Below, piece after piece: positions 36,026-44,660 of a stretch of DNA of 64,000 nt. The stretch comes from Pseudochelatococcus sp050946405 (GTDB taxonomy: Bacteria > Pseudomonadota > Alphaproteobacteria > Rhizobiales > Beijerinckiaceae), in contig NZ_JBMNUS010000007.1 of NCBI RefSeq assembly GCF_050946405.1, positions 1 to 64,000 on the forward strand. Direction: 5' to 3'. The notes beneath the pieces are model-generated. The model saw only the letters and a list, made by a program, of their open reading frames with translations, had not been told where the DNA came from and made no database searches. A program made the position numbers and the translations under genes. Within the stretch, counting starts at the first letter, position 1. The number at the start of each line of letters is the position of its first letter.

Positions 36026-37129
36026 ATGAGCGGCGATACCATGAGCGACAAGATCCCCGTCACCGTACTCACCGGCTATCTGGGGGCGGGCAAGACGACC
36101 CTGCTGAACCGCATCCTCTCGGAGCCGCACGGGCGCAAATACGCCGTCATCGTCAACGAGTTCGGCGAGATCGGCATCGACAACGACCTCGTCGTCGGTG
36201 CGGACGAGGAAGTGTTCGAGATGAACAACGGCTGCATCTGCTGCACCGTCCGCGGCGATCTCATCCGCATCATCGAGGGGCTCGTGAAGCGGCGCGGCAA
36301 GTTCGACGCCATCATCGTGGAGACCACCGGCCTCGCCGATCCCGCGCCCGTGGCGCAGACCTTCTTCGTCGATCAGGACGTGGCGGCGCGCGCGCGGCTC
36401 GATGCGGTGGTGACGGTCGCGGATGCGAAATGGCTCGCCGAGCGCCTCAAGGACGCGCCCGAGGCCAAGAACCAGATCGCCTTCGCCGATGTCATCGTGC
36501 TCAACAAGACCGATCTCGTCACCGCGGAAGAGCTTGAGGAAGTCGTCGGCCGCATCCGCGCCATCAATCCCTACGCGCGGCTCCACAAGACGCAGCGCGC
36601 CGCCGTGCCGCTGGCGGAAGTGCTGGAGCGCAACGCCTTCGATCTCGACCGCATCCTCACGCTCGAACCGGCCTTTCTCGAAGACGAGGCGCACGGGCAC
36701 GACCATCACCACGATCACGAGCACGGCGAGAACTGCGGCTGCGGCCATCATCACGACCACGATCACCGCCATGGCCACGATCATGGCCACGGCCATCATC
36801 ACCACCATGGCGGCCTGAAGCATTATCACGACGAGGACATGCAGTCGGTCTCGGTGATCGTGCCGGGCGACGTGATCCCTGAAAAATTCCTGCCCTGGGT
36901 CAACGATCTGGTGCAGCGCGAGGGGCCGAGCATCCTGCGTTCCAAGGGTATCCTGTCGTTCCGGGGCGAGCCGCGCCGTTTCGTGTTCCAGGGCGTGCAC
37001 ATGATCATCGAGGGCGACCTTCAGCGGGAATGGAAGCCCAGCGAGACGCGCGATTCGCGCATGGTCTTCATCGGCCGCGATCTCGACGAAGAAGCCATCC
37101 GCGAGGGTTTCCTCGCCTGCGCGGCCTGA
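36026..37129 (+). CDS. CobW/COG0523 GTPase with His-rich loop, probable zinc chaperone
   Basis: 367 residues, G3E GTPase. The P-loop is G-Y-L-G-A-G-K-T-T; E-F-G-E-I-G-I-D-N and the metal motif G-C-I-C-C-T-V-R follow; the guanine motif is N-K-T-D. Between the GTPase and CobW-C domains (about residues 222-270) is a loop of repeated H-D-H-H / H-G-H-D-H-G-H, well suited to bind several metal ions. Family members load Zn (or Co) into enzymes. An internal ATG at 36041 could also start it. The WD40 gene begins 4 bp after its stop, a conserved rhizobial pair. Confidence 0.92.
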   Translation: MSGDTMSDKIPVTVLTGYLGAGKTTLLNRILSEPHGRKYAVIVNEFGEIGIDNDLVVGADEEVFEMNNGCICCTVRGDLIRIIEGLVKRRGKFDAIIVETTGLADPAPVAQTFFVDQDVAARARLDAVVTVADAKWLAERLKDAPEAKNQIAFADVIVLNKTDLVTAEELEEVVGRIRAINPYARLHKTQRAAVPLAEVLERNAFDLDRILTLEPAFLEDEAHGHDHHHDHEHGENCGCGHHHDHDHRHGHDHGHGHHHHHGGLKHYHDEDMQSVSVIVPGDVIPEKFLPWVNDLVQREGPSILRSKGILSFRGEPRRFVFQGVHMIIEGDLQREWKPSETRDSRMVFIGRDLDEEAIREGFLACAA

Positions 37130-37133
37130 TCGC

Positions 37134-38123
37134 ATGTCGGCTACAGCTTCATTGCGCGATCGCGTGGCGTCTTTCGACGCGGGCGCGCACGTCACGGGCG
37201 TCGCATGGCTCGACGGCACGGCCGCTTTCGCGCTCGGCGACGGCGGCGTGTGGCTGGACCGGGACGGCGCGCGCCGACGCGTCGAGGCCCATCCCGATGC
37301 CGGCGCCCTCGTCGTCGCGCGCGCCGGCAAGCGCCTGCTGACGGGCGGCGACGACGGCCGCGTGGCGGCGACCGGCGCGGACGGCGCGGTCGAGACCGTC
37401 GCCGACGAGAACGGCCGCTGGATCACGGCACTTGCCGGGCGTGAGGACGGCGCATTCGCCTGGGCGGCGGGCAAACGGGTGAACGCGCGCGACGCGAAGG
37501 GCCGCGCGGCCGCGCTCGACGTGCCCGCCACCGCCCAGGGCCTCGCCTTCGCGCCCAAGGGCTACCGGCTGGCCATCGCCCGTTACAACGGCGCGACGCT
37601 GTGGTTCCCGGCGATCGAAAACGGCGTCGAAACGCTGGCGTGGAAGGGGTCGCACCTCGACGTCACCGTTTCGCCGGACGGCCAGTTCGTCGTCACCTCC
37701 ATGCAGGAAAACACCCTGCACGGCTGGCGGCTGTCGGACGGCAAGGACATGCGCATGGCGGGCTATCCGGCCAAGTCCCGCTCGTTGAGCTGGTCGCATG
37801 ACGGCGACTGGCTCGCGACCTCAGGCGCGGATGCGGCCATCATCTGGCCTTTCGCCAAGGGCGGGCCGATGGGCAAGGCCCCGCGCGAATGCGGCGTGCG
37901 CAATCGCATCGTGACGCAGGTCGCGTTCCATCCGGGCGCGCTCGTGCTGGCGGCAGGCTACGCCGACGGTGCGATCCTGATGATCCGCCTGACCGACGCG
38001 GCCGAACTCGCGGCGCGCGACGCGGACGACACGCCGGTTTCGGCCCTTGCATGGGACCGCAAGGGCGGCCGGCTCGCCTTCGGCACCGAGAGCGGCGCGG
38101 CGGGCATTCTCACCCTGCCATGA
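37134..38123 (+). CDS. WD40-repeat protein paired with the CobW GTPase
   Basis: 329 residues made of about seven weakly conserved beta-propeller blades; clear blade ends include S-P-D-G-Q-F-V-V-T-S, S-H-D-G-D-W-L-A-T-S and H-P-G-A-L-V-L-A-A-G. No signal peptide. It is expected to be a cytoplasmic scaffold. Its 4-bp spacing from the His-rich CobW gene suggests both act in the same metal-delivery step; which protein it holds is unknown. Confidence 0.88.
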   Translation: MSATASLRDRVASFDAGAHVTGVAWLDGTAAFALGDGGVWLDRDGARRRVEAHPDAGALVVARAGKRLLTGGDDGRVAATGADGAVETVADENGRWITALAGREDGAFAWAAGKRVNARDAKGRAAALDVPATAQGLAFAPKGYRLAIARYNGATLWFPAIENGVETLAWKGSHLDVTVSPDGQFVVTSMQENTLHGWRLSDGKDMRMAGYPAKSRSLSWSHDGDWLATSGADAAIIWPFAKGGPMGKAPRECGVRNRIVTQVAFHPGALVLAAGYADGAILMIRLTDAAELAARDADDTPVSALAWDRKGGRLAFGTESGAAGILTLP

Positions 38124-38203
38124 GGCGTCTTCAAGCAGGGCGGATGCCGCTTTGCTTGAAGAAGACACGCAGAATCAGAAGATTGGAGGACTTTTGCGTT
38201 CAA
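38121..38203 (-). repeat. Dispersed ~80-bp repeat (family B), copy 1
   Basis: On the minus strand it runs TTGAACGCAAAAGTCCTCC ... GCAAAGCGGCATCCGC ... GACGCCTCA. The same order of blocks is found at 39401-39478 and 60549-60620. It directly abuts a family-A copy, sharing the TTGAACGCAAAA junction. Confidence 0.65.
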
Positions 38204-38290
38204 GCCGCGCCATCGAATTGAACGCAAGTTGCGGTAAAGTATAAAATTTAGAGCGGCGTGACGATTCCGCTTGAATGCACGCCGCTCTAA
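38193..38290 (-). repeat. Dispersed copy of the 103-bp repeat (family A)
   Basis: On the minus strand it holds the GAGCGGCGTG...CACGCCGCTC hairpin, the linker CTCTAAATTT, TTTACCGCAACTTGCGTTCAA and a closing TTGAACGCAA, the same plan as the units at 59897-60102 with scattered differences. Confidence 0.8.
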
Positions 38291-38301
38291 AAGCGGCGGG
38301 T

Positions 38302-39267
38302 TCAGAGCGCCGGCGGCACCGGCGTTTCGGGCACGGGCGTCAGCGGTCCCCGGCCGGCGAACCACGCCCGCAGGTTGTCGACCATCAACTGCCCCATGGT
38401 GTCGCGCGTATACTCGGAAGCCGAGCCGACATGCGGCAAAAGCACTGTATGCCCGATATCGATCAGCGCCTGCGGCACGCGAGGCTCATCCGCGAACACG
38501 TCGAGCCCGGCGGACCGGATCACGCCCTGCTCCAGCGCCGCGATCAGCGCCTGCTCATCCACGATCCCGCCCCTGCCGATGTTGACGAGAATGCCGTCAC
38601 GCCCCAGCGCCGCGAGCACTTCGGCATCGACGACGCGGTGCGTGCCCTCGCCGCCGGGCGCGGCGACCAGCAGCACATCCGCCTCCTCCGCAAGCCCCTT
38701 CAGCGTATCGACATAGCGATAGGGAACGTCGGTGCGCGGGTTGCGGTTGTGATAAAGGATAGTGACGTCGAAAGCCGCCAGCCGGTGCGCGATGGCGATG
38801 CCGATGCGGCCGAGCCCGAAAATACCGATCTTGCGCCCGCGCAGGGTGGGAGAAAGCGGAAACGGCTTTTCCAGCCAGCCGCCGGCGCGCAAGTAGCGGT
38901 CGGCCTGCGGAATCTGGCGGATCGTGGCGATGAGCAGCCCCACGGCAAGGTCCGCCACCTCGTCGGTGAGCACATCCGGCGTGTTGGTGACGACGACGCC
39001 GCGCCGCGCGGCCGCGCCGGTATCGATATTGTCGTAGCCGACACCGAAGGCCGCGATGATTTCAAGACGCGGCAGCGCATCGATGAGCGCCGCGTCGACG
39101 GGCACGCCATAGGCGGCCGCGATGCCGCGCGCCGTCGCCCCATGCTCCGCCAGCCAGGCGCCGCGGTCGGCGGCCTCCGCCAGCCGGTGAACCCGAAAAG
39201 CGCCTTCAAGCGCCGCTTCGGCGGAAGCGACGACGCGATTCGTCAGGATGACATCGATATCCGTCAT
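38302..39267 (-). CDS. D-isomer-specific 2-hydroxyacid dehydrogenase
   Basis: 321 residues, NAD(P)-dependent. The Rossmann motif is I-G-I-F-G-L-G-R-I-G-I-A-I-A with catalytic residues in N-I-G-R-G-G-I-V-D-E (Arg), D-E-P-R-V-P (Glu region) and L-L-P-H-V-G-S-A-S (His). V-G-Y-D-N-I-D is the substrate-domain signature. Its closest type is glyoxylate/hydroxypyruvate reductase; exact substrate is unknown. The start at 39267 has GGGACGG upstream; ATGs at 39279 and 39297 are alternatives. It lies between two repeat-bearing gaps. Confidence 0.9.
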   Translation of the reverse strand: MTDIDVILTNRVVASAEAALEGAFRVHRLAEAADRGAWLAEHGATARGIAAAYGVPVDAALIDALPRLEIIAAFGVGYDNIDTGAAARRGVVVTNTPDVLTDEVADLAVGLLIATIRQIPQADRYLRAGGWLEKPFPLSPTLRGRKIGIFGLGRIGIAIAHRLAAFDVTILYHNRNPRTDVPYRYVDTLKGLAEEADVLLVAAPGGEGTHRVVDAEVLAALGRDGILVNIGRGGIVDEQALIAALEQGVIRSAGLDVFADEPRVPQALIDIGHTVLLPHVGSASEYTRDTMGQLMVDNLRAWFAGRGPLTPVPETPVPPAL

Positions 39268-39400
39268 GAGCCGTCCCATAGCGCCGTCCGTTCGCACGGA
39301 ATCGTTTGAACGGAAAGAATGCGCTCAAAAATCAATGGCTTGGAGCATATTGTCGTTTCCGCGCAATGGCAACATGCGCCCGAGAATTTTTACGTTTCAC

Positions 39401-39478
39401 TGAAACGCAAAATCTCCGTCTTTTCGATTTGAAACGTTTCTCCACGCAAGGCGGCATCCGCTTCGCCTGGAAACGCCT
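39401..39478 (+). repeat. Dispersed ~80-bp repeat (family B), copy 2
   Basis: TGAAACGCAAAATCTCCGTC, then CGATTTG, TTTCTCCACGCAAGGCGGC and ATCCGCTTCGCCTGGAAACG follow in the order seen in copies 1 and 3. A short inverted repeat GGCG...CGCC lies in its second half. It ends at the stop codon of the MarR gene. Confidence 0.6.
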
Positions 39479-39969
39479 TATTCCACCATGTCGTCGGCGT
39501 CGTCAGCATCCGCCTCTTCTTCGGCCTCGTCGAGCGCCTGCACGCCGGCGAGGTTGCGGGCGGCCTTGCGCAGCAGCTTGCGCAACCGCTTGCGCTCCTT
39601 GTTGTCGAAGCCGTCGAGCAGCTCGTTCTCGACCTCGTTCCACAGCTTGTCGATCGCGACGGCGCGGATCGCTCCCTCTTCGGTGAGGCGCACGATGACG
39701 ATGCGGGCGTCGCCCGGCTCCGCGATCCGCTCCACGAGGCCCTGCGCGGCGAGGCGCGCGATCGTCTTGGAGGCGGTGGGCGGCTTGACGCGCAGAATAT
39801 GGGCCAGCTCGCCCATGGTCATGGTATCGACCGTCGACAACGCCTGCAACACCTGTTCCTGCCCCGGAAACAGGCCGAGCCCCGCCAGCCTTTCGCCGAT
39901 ACGCGTGCGGTGCAGCCGCGCCGCATGGACGAGAGCCCATCCGACGCTCTTGGCGACCGGGTGTTTCAT
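39478..39969 (-). CDS. MarR-family transcription regulator
   Basis: 163 residues. A winged helix-turn-helix is evident: M-T-M-G-E-L-A-H-I-L-R-V-K-P-P-T-A-S-K-T (recognition helix), then G-L-V-E-R-I-A-E-P-G-D-A-R-I as the wing. A dimerisation helix follows, and the tail is very acidic (E-E-E-A-D-A-D-D-A-D-D-M). AAGGAGGAAGG stands right before the ATG, an unusually strong ribosome site. It is divergent from the creatininase-like gene, a candidate target. Confidence 0.9.
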   Translation of the reverse strand: MKHPVAKSVGWALVHAARLHRTRIGERLAGLGLFPGQEQVLQALSTVDTMTMGELAHILRVKPPTASKTIARLAAQGLVERIAEPGDARIVIVRLTEEGAIRAVAIDKLWNEVENELLDGFDNKERKRLRKLLRKAARNLAGVQALDEAEEEADADDADDMVE

Positions 39970-40194
39970 CGTCCTTCCTCCTTGTGTCGGGGCAGGCCCC
40001 GTTTGCAGCGGAACATGTCCGGCCCGCAGGCGGCAGCCGCTCGCCATATAATCGGACAAGCGCGCCGCGCCCGGCGCCGTCAGCGACAGACCGAAATTAG
40101 GTTGCCGTCGAAATAATGCAGTCTTTCTCATGACGCAGCAATGACAAATGGTGCGGCGCAACGTAAAGTCGATGCAATATCGGGGACTTTTCCA

Positions 40195-40992
40195 ATGCTT
40201 CCTTTCAACCAGTGGACTCATCTGACAACGGAAGACTTTTCCGGCGGGCGATTCGCCGACACCCTCGCCGTCCTGCCCGTGGCGGCGGTGGAGCAGCACG
40301 GGCCGCATCTGCCGCTCGGCACCGACGTCTTCATCATGGAAGGTTATCTGGCGCGCGTGGCGGCGCTGCTCGATGGCGCGGCGCCGGCCCTCTTCCTGCC
40401 GGTGCAGCCCATCGGCCTGTCCAACGAGCATCTCGCCTTCAAGGGCACGCTGACGCTGGCGCCGGAAACCGCGATCCGCGTGTGGACGGACGTCGGCGAG
40501 AGCCTGCACCGCGCCGGCTGCCGCAAGCTGGTGATCGTCAGTTCCCACGGCGGCAATTCGCCGGTCATCGACATCGTGGCCCGCGATCTGCGCGCGCGCC
40601 TGAACATGCTCACGGTAACGGTTTCCTGGCAGAGATTCGGCTACCCCGACGGCTTGTTCGACACGCAGGAGATACGCCACGGCATCCATGGCGGCGATAT
40701 CGAAACCTCGCTGATGCTCGCCTTCCGCCCCGATCTCGTGCGCATGGAGCGGGCGCGGGATTTCACCCCGCTGAGCGTCGCGCTGGCGGAGAGATATCGC
40801 TACCTCAGCGCCGGCCGGCCGGCGGGTCTCGGATGGATGGCGCAGGACCTCCACCCGGCGGGCGCGATCGGCAACGCCGCACCGGCCACGGCGCAAAAGG
40901 GCGAGGCCGCGGCGGTGCACGGGGCGCGCGCCTTCATCGACCTGCTGGCGGAAGTGCGCGATTTCGAGCTGCCGGCCGCCGAAGGGCATTGA
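40195..40992 (+). CDS. Creatininase-family amidohydrolase
   Basis: 265 residues. L-P-V-A-A-V-E-Q-H-G-P-H-L-P-L-G-T-D provides the Glu, His and Asp metal ligands; I-V-S-S-H-G-G-N-S a further His; the family end G-D-I-E-T-S is also present. Relatives hydrolyse creatinine or modified pterins and riboflavin precursors; substrate here is unknown. The ATG at 40195 begins the conserved region (GGGGA upstream); an in-frame ATG at 40141 would add 18 residues. Confidence 0.88.
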   Translation: MLPFNQWTHLTTEDFSGGRFADTLAVLPVAAVEQHGPHLPLGTDVFIMEGYLARVAALLDGAAPALFLPVQPIGLSNEHLAFKGTLTLAPETAIRVWTDVGESLHRAGCRKLVIVSSHGGNSPVIDIVARDLRARLNMLTVTVSWQRFGYPDGLFDTQEIRHGIHGGDIETSLMLAFRPDLVRMERARDFTPLSVALAERYRYLSAGRPAGLGWMAQDLHPAGAIGNAAPATAQKGEAAAVHGARAFIDLLAEVRDFELPAAEGH

Positions 40993-41007
40993 GCGCGCCG
41001 GCCCGGC

Positions 41008-42642
41008 TCAGCGCGCGGTCCACGGGTGGATCCATGTCTCGGTGAGCGCCCGCCCGCCCTCGCGCAGGAAGGCGCGCACATCCACCGTCTCGCCGGGCGG
41101 CACGGCGATGTCGATGCCGGCGCGGAAACCCTTGATCTTCGGATTCGCGACAAGGAACGTGCGCACCACCCTGCCCTTCGAGACGGAGGCGTCGATGGCG
41201 ACGCGGGACGGATCGAGCATATGATAGGCGAGATCGTCGCCGGCGAAGTCGACGAGGAAGCGGCGCATGCCGGGCAACACTTCCTCGGCGGAGCCGGCGG
41301 CCTTGGGCCTGCCCTGATAGGTGTTGATCGCCCGCCCGCCCGGATGCAGGCCGGCGGCCTCGCCCACCGCGCGCACGCGGTAGCGGTAGACCAGCGTCTG
41401 CCCCGCCTGCGGCGTCTCCCGCGGCACCCAGAAGGCGACGATGTTGTCGTTCGTTTCGTCGTTGGTGGGGATTTCGAGCAATTCGACATGCCCCGGTCCC
41501 CAGTCGCCGACAGGCTCCACCCAATAGCCCGGCCGCAGCTCGTAATGCAGGTCGATATCCTGATAATGCTCGAAGTTGCGGTCGCGCTGCAACAGGCCGA
41601 AACCGCGGATATTGTTGTCGATGAAGGACGAGCGCGCCTGCTCGGGCGGGTTGCGCAGCGGCCGCCATATCCACTCGCCCGAGCCGGAATGCACCAGCAG
41701 CCCGTCCGAATCGTGCAGTTCCGGCCGGTATTCGTCCAGAAAACGCCGGTCGTTCTCGCCGACGAAGTACATCGACGTCAGCGGCGCGACGCCGAGCCGC
41801 TCGATCGGCCGGCGCACGAAGAGCGTCGCCGTCACGTCGAGCACGGTTTCCTTGCCCGGATAGACGAAGAACTGGAACGCCCCCGTCACCGACGCGCCGT
41901 CGAGCAACGCCAGCACCGTGACGCGCTCCGCGCCGGGCGCGGGATAGTCGATCCAGAACGCGCGGAAGAACGGAAACTCCTCCTGCGCGCCGGCGTTGAC
42001 CGCGAGCGCGCGCGCCGAGAGGCCGTATTGCTGGCCGCGGCCCAGAAAACGAAAGTAGCTCGCCCCCAGAAACGAGATCAGCTCATCGAACACCTGCGGA
42101 TCGTTCAGCGGATGGTGCAGCCTGAACCCGGCGAAGCCCAGGTTGATCGGCAATCCGGCGTCGAGCCGGATGGCGCCGGCGTCGAACAGTTGCGGCGAAT
42201 AGGGCACCGGCGTCGGCACGCCGTCGCGAATGATGCTGACCGTCACCGGGCGGCGGAAGAGAAACCCGAGATGGAACATCTGCAACCGGAACGGCCCGCC
42301 GCCCTCGCCGAGCAGCGCCCGGTCGGCGAGAAAGCGGATGTTGCGATAGGCATCGAAATCGAGATCGGCCACGCTCTCCGGCAGGGGCGGCACATGATCG
42401 TCGAAAGGCACGGCCGCCAGCTCGCGGGCGCGCTGCACCACATCCTCATAGCCGAAGCGCGCGACCTGCGCCGTTTCATCCTCGGCGGAGGGCTCGGGCG
42501 CCCCGGAGCCTGGCACCCCGGAACCGGGCGCCTGGGCGCGGACGCCCGGAGAAGGCATCACGGCCGACGCGGCGAGCGCCGCCGCAAGGCCCCCGAGAAC
42601 GCCGCGCCGGGAAACGGGAAACGGGTTTGGCAAGCGTGACAT
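41008..42642 (-). CDS. Periplasmic glucan biosynthesis protein, OpgG/OpgD family (copy 2)
   Basis: 544 residues. Its signal region carries S-R-R-G-V-L-G-G-L-A-A-A-L-A, again twin-arginine-like, then a P-G-S-G-x repeat linker. The same blocks as copy 1 occur: F-L-G-A-S-Y-F-R, L-T-S-M-Y-F, G-F-G-L-L-Q-R-D-R, W-V-E-P-V-G-D-W-G and V-E-L-L-E-I-P-T-N-D-E, ending E-T-W-I-H-P-W. The start at 42642 begins the signal peptide; a longer frame upstream lacks it. The copies look divergent rather than recently duplicated, so they may play the MdoG and MdoD roles. Confidence 0.9.
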   Translation of the reverse strand: MSRLPNPFPVSRRGVLGGLAAALAASAVMPSPGVRAQAPGSGVPGSGAPEPSAEDETAQVARFGYEDVVQRARELAAVPFDDHVPPLPESVADLDFDAYRNIRFLADRALLGEGGGPFRLQMFHLGFLFRRPVTVSIIRDGVPTPVPYSPQLFDAGAIRLDAGLPINLGFAGFRLHHPLNDPQVFDELISFLGASYFRFLGRGQQYGLSARALAVNAGAQEEFPFFRAFWIDYPAPGAERVTVLALLDGASVTGAFQFFVYPGKETVLDVTATLFVRRPIERLGVAPLTSMYFVGENDRRFLDEYRPELHDSDGLLVHSGSGEWIWRPLRNPPEQARSSFIDNNIRGFGLLQRDRNFEHYQDIDLHYELRPGYWVEPVGDWGPGHVELLEIPTNDETNDNIVAFWVPRETPQAGQTLVYRYRVRAVGEAAGLHPGGRAINTYQGRPKAAGSAEEVLPGMRRFLVDFAGDDLAYHMLDPSRVAIDASVSKGRVVRTFLVANPKIKGFRAGIDIAVPPGETVDVRAFLREGGRALTETWIHPWTAR

Positions 42643-43337
42643 GAGGCGTCCTTCCCGGAATTGGCCGGCAAACGACCGGGCATCCGTTTGTCGCGCAGTA
42701 TAGTGGCGGAAAGGGGATGCCTCACGGGCTTTCCCCGATGATGGTAAACAGCGGCCGCGCGGCCGGCGACATTGCCTCTTCATGCGTCATGCGCATGCCT
42801 GAAATGCAACATTCTGATGCTTCAAGGGGCAAAATGCCGCTGGCGGCGGTTGAGAATCAGCAAGAAACGCCGTATATGTCGCCTTGCCCAATTTCGCACG
42901 TGCCTGTGGTCGCGTGCCGGTTGGCGGGTCGCCGGACAAGAGGCCGGTTTTCTCGCCCGTGGCGTGGGGAGTTTGCGTTCCCGCGTTCATCGACAGACCG
43001 GCAGCCGGAGGCGAAACCGGCCCACCCTGCTCTCCCGCAGGGGACGGGACTTAAAGCAACGACGGAACGGGCTTTTTTGGTCTCTGCCGGCTTTCCACAG
43101 GCCGGTGGCGGTTCACCGAAGAGGCTTGTCCATCATTGCCAGGCGTGCGGTCGGGATTTCCCTTCCAATCCAAGGCAGCCAACCGGGTTGTTCGCTTGCG
43201 ACGATCCGGGCGCGTTCGATTTGCATCGTTTTGCGTCTCCACAGCGCAATAACGGGTGCCCTCGCATGCGCATTGTCGCGCGCTCGGCTGTTCGAGCGCG
43301 CCCCGTCGTCCTTGAGTGCACGTGTAAGGGAAGTACA
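42643..43337 (+). promoter_or_regulatory. Long leader region of the ornithine decarboxylase gene
   Basis: Almost 700 bp without a credible gene precede the decarboxylase. The last 350 bases hold several potential stems: CCCTGC...GCAGGGG near 43030-43045, a T-run after 43070 and GCCGGC...GGCCGG near 43090-43110. Alphaproteobacterial speF/odc genes are known to carry a long structured leader (the speF RNA motif). I could not align this one to the motif, so the identity is an inference from context, length and structure. The left end also serves the minus-strand opgG-like promoter. Confidence 0.4.
43278..43301 (+). other. Hairpin just before the ornithine decarboxylase ribosome site
   Basis: GCGCGCTCG, loop GCTGTT, CGAGCGCGC: a perfect 9-bp stem ending 36 bases before the ATG. 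No U-tract follows, so it is more suited to translation control or mRNA stability than to termination. Confidence 0.5.
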
Positions 43338-44468
43338 ATGACCGACCGCATTCGCGAATTTCTCCGCAACCGACGTGAAGACGGCCCGTGCCTCGTGGTC
43401 GATCTGGACGTGGTGCGCAACAACTATCTCGCTTTCGCCCACGCCCTGCCGGATACGCGCGTGTTCTACGCCGTCAAGGCCAACCCTGCGCCGGAGGTCC
43501 TCTCGCTGCTCGCCTCGCTGGGGTCGTGCTTCGACACGGCTTCGGTGGCGGAAGCCGAGATGGCGCTTGCCGCGGGCGCATCGCCCGACCGCATCTCCTT
43601 CGGCAACACCATCAAGAAGGAGCGCGACGTCGCGCGCGCCTTCGCGCTCGGCATCCGCCTCTTCGCGGTGGACTGCGAGGCCGAGGTGGAGAAGGTGGCG
43701 CGCGCGGCGCCCGGCTCGCGCGTGTTCTGCCGCATCCTGTGCGACGGCGCCGGCGCGGAATGGCCGCTGTCGCGCAAGTTCGGCTGCGATCCGTCGCTTG
43801 CGGTGAGCGTGCTCGAACATGCGCACCGTCTGGGGCTTGAGGCTTACGGCGTGTCGTTCCACGTCGGCTCGCAGCAGCGCAACCCGCGTGCGTGGGATCA
43901 GGCGCTCGCCTCGGCCGCCGGCATTTTCCGCGAATGCGCGGAGCGCGGCATCGGCCTGTCGATGGTCAATCTCGGCGGCGGTTTCCCGGCGAAGTACCTC
44001 AACGACATCCCGGCCGTGGAGGCCTATGGCGCGTCGATCCTCGATTCGCTGCGCGCGCATTTCGGCAACGCGATCCCCGAGACGATCATTGAGCCGGGCC
44101 GCGGCATGGTGGGCAACGCGGGCGTGATCGAGGCCGAGGTGGTGCTGGTGTCGCGCAAGAGCGCGGACGATGCGCTGCGCTGGGTCTATCTCGACATCGG
44201 CAAGTTCGGCGGTCTCGCCGAGACGATGGACGAGGCGATCCGCTACCCGATCCGCACCGCGCACGATCACGACGCGATGGAGGATTGCATCCTTGCCGGG
44301 CCGACCTGCGATTCCGCCGACGTGCTGTACGAGAAGACGCCCTACCCGCTGCCGGTCAGCCTCGCCATCGGCGACAAGGTGCTGATCGAGGGCGCGGGCG
44401 CCTATACCACGACCTATTCGGCGGTCGCGTTCAACGGCTTCCCGCCGCTGAGATCCTATCACATCTGA
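43338..44468 (+). CDS. Ornithine decarboxylase, fold-type III PLP enzyme
   Basis: 376 residues, alanine-racemase-like fold; it decarboxylates ornithine (possibly also lysine) to putrescine. V-F-Y-A-V-K-A-N-P holds the PLP lysine K47. Also present are F-H-V-G-S-Q, the Gly-rich phosphate loop N-L-G-G-G-F-P, I-E-P-G-R-G-M-V and the cross-subunit catalytic Cys in G-P-T-C-D-S-A-D. Short rhizobial enzymes of this type act on both amino acids. The ATG at 43338 begins the conserved domain (AAGGG upstream); an open frame further upstream is leader sequence. Confidence 0.93.
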   Translation: MTDRIREFLRNRREDGPCLVVDLDVVRNNYLAFAHALPDTRVFYAVKANPAPEVLSLLASLGSCFDTASVAEAEMALAAGASPDRISFGNTIKKERDVARAFALGIRLFAVDCEAEVEKVARAAPGSRVFCRILCDGAGAEWPLSRKFGCDPSLAVSVLEHAHRLGLEAYGVSFHVGSQQRNPRAWDQALASAAGIFRECAERGIGLSMVNLGGGFPAKYLNDIPAVEAYGASILDSLRAHFGNAIPETIIEPGRGMVGNAGVIEAEVVLVSRKSADDALRWVYLDIGKFGGLAETMDEAIRYPIRTAHDHDAMEDCILAGPTCDSADVLYEKTPYPLPVSLAIGDKVLIEGAGAYTTTYSAVAFNGFPPLRSYHI

Positions 44469-44555
44469 TCCCGCGCCCTTCCGCAGGAGGGGCCGATCGT
44501 CCGCCGGTCATGGAGCGCCTTGCGACTCGAAGGCCGGCGGATGTTTTTCGCCAAA

Positions 44556-44600
44556 GCATCGAGCCAAAAAACGGATACCGTTTTTGGGATCGTTCGATGC
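44556..44600. repeat. 45-bp imperfect palindromic repeat, copy 2
   Basis: Outer arms GCATCGA (44556-44562) and TCGATGC (44594-44600); inner CCAAAAAACGG faces CCGTTTTTGG around a 3-base loop. Same 45-bp length and plan as 16557-16601. It lies between the decarboxylase and the acetyltransferase and could also act as a transcript end. Confidence 0.65.
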
Positions 44601-44660
44601 AAAACAAATTGTTCGTTTTTCCGGCTGCCCGGCCGATTGCCGGGCGGGGAGGAACTTGCC

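Noticed and set aside
36690..36830. His-rich stretch suspected to be a frameshift artefact
   Set aside because: The frame continues without interruption into a normal CobW C-terminal domain, and His-rich loops are typical of this family.
42717..43337. N-terminal extension of ornithine decarboxylase by 207 codons
   Set aside because: It runs through hairpins and shows no conserved domain; the family start and ribosome site are at 43338.
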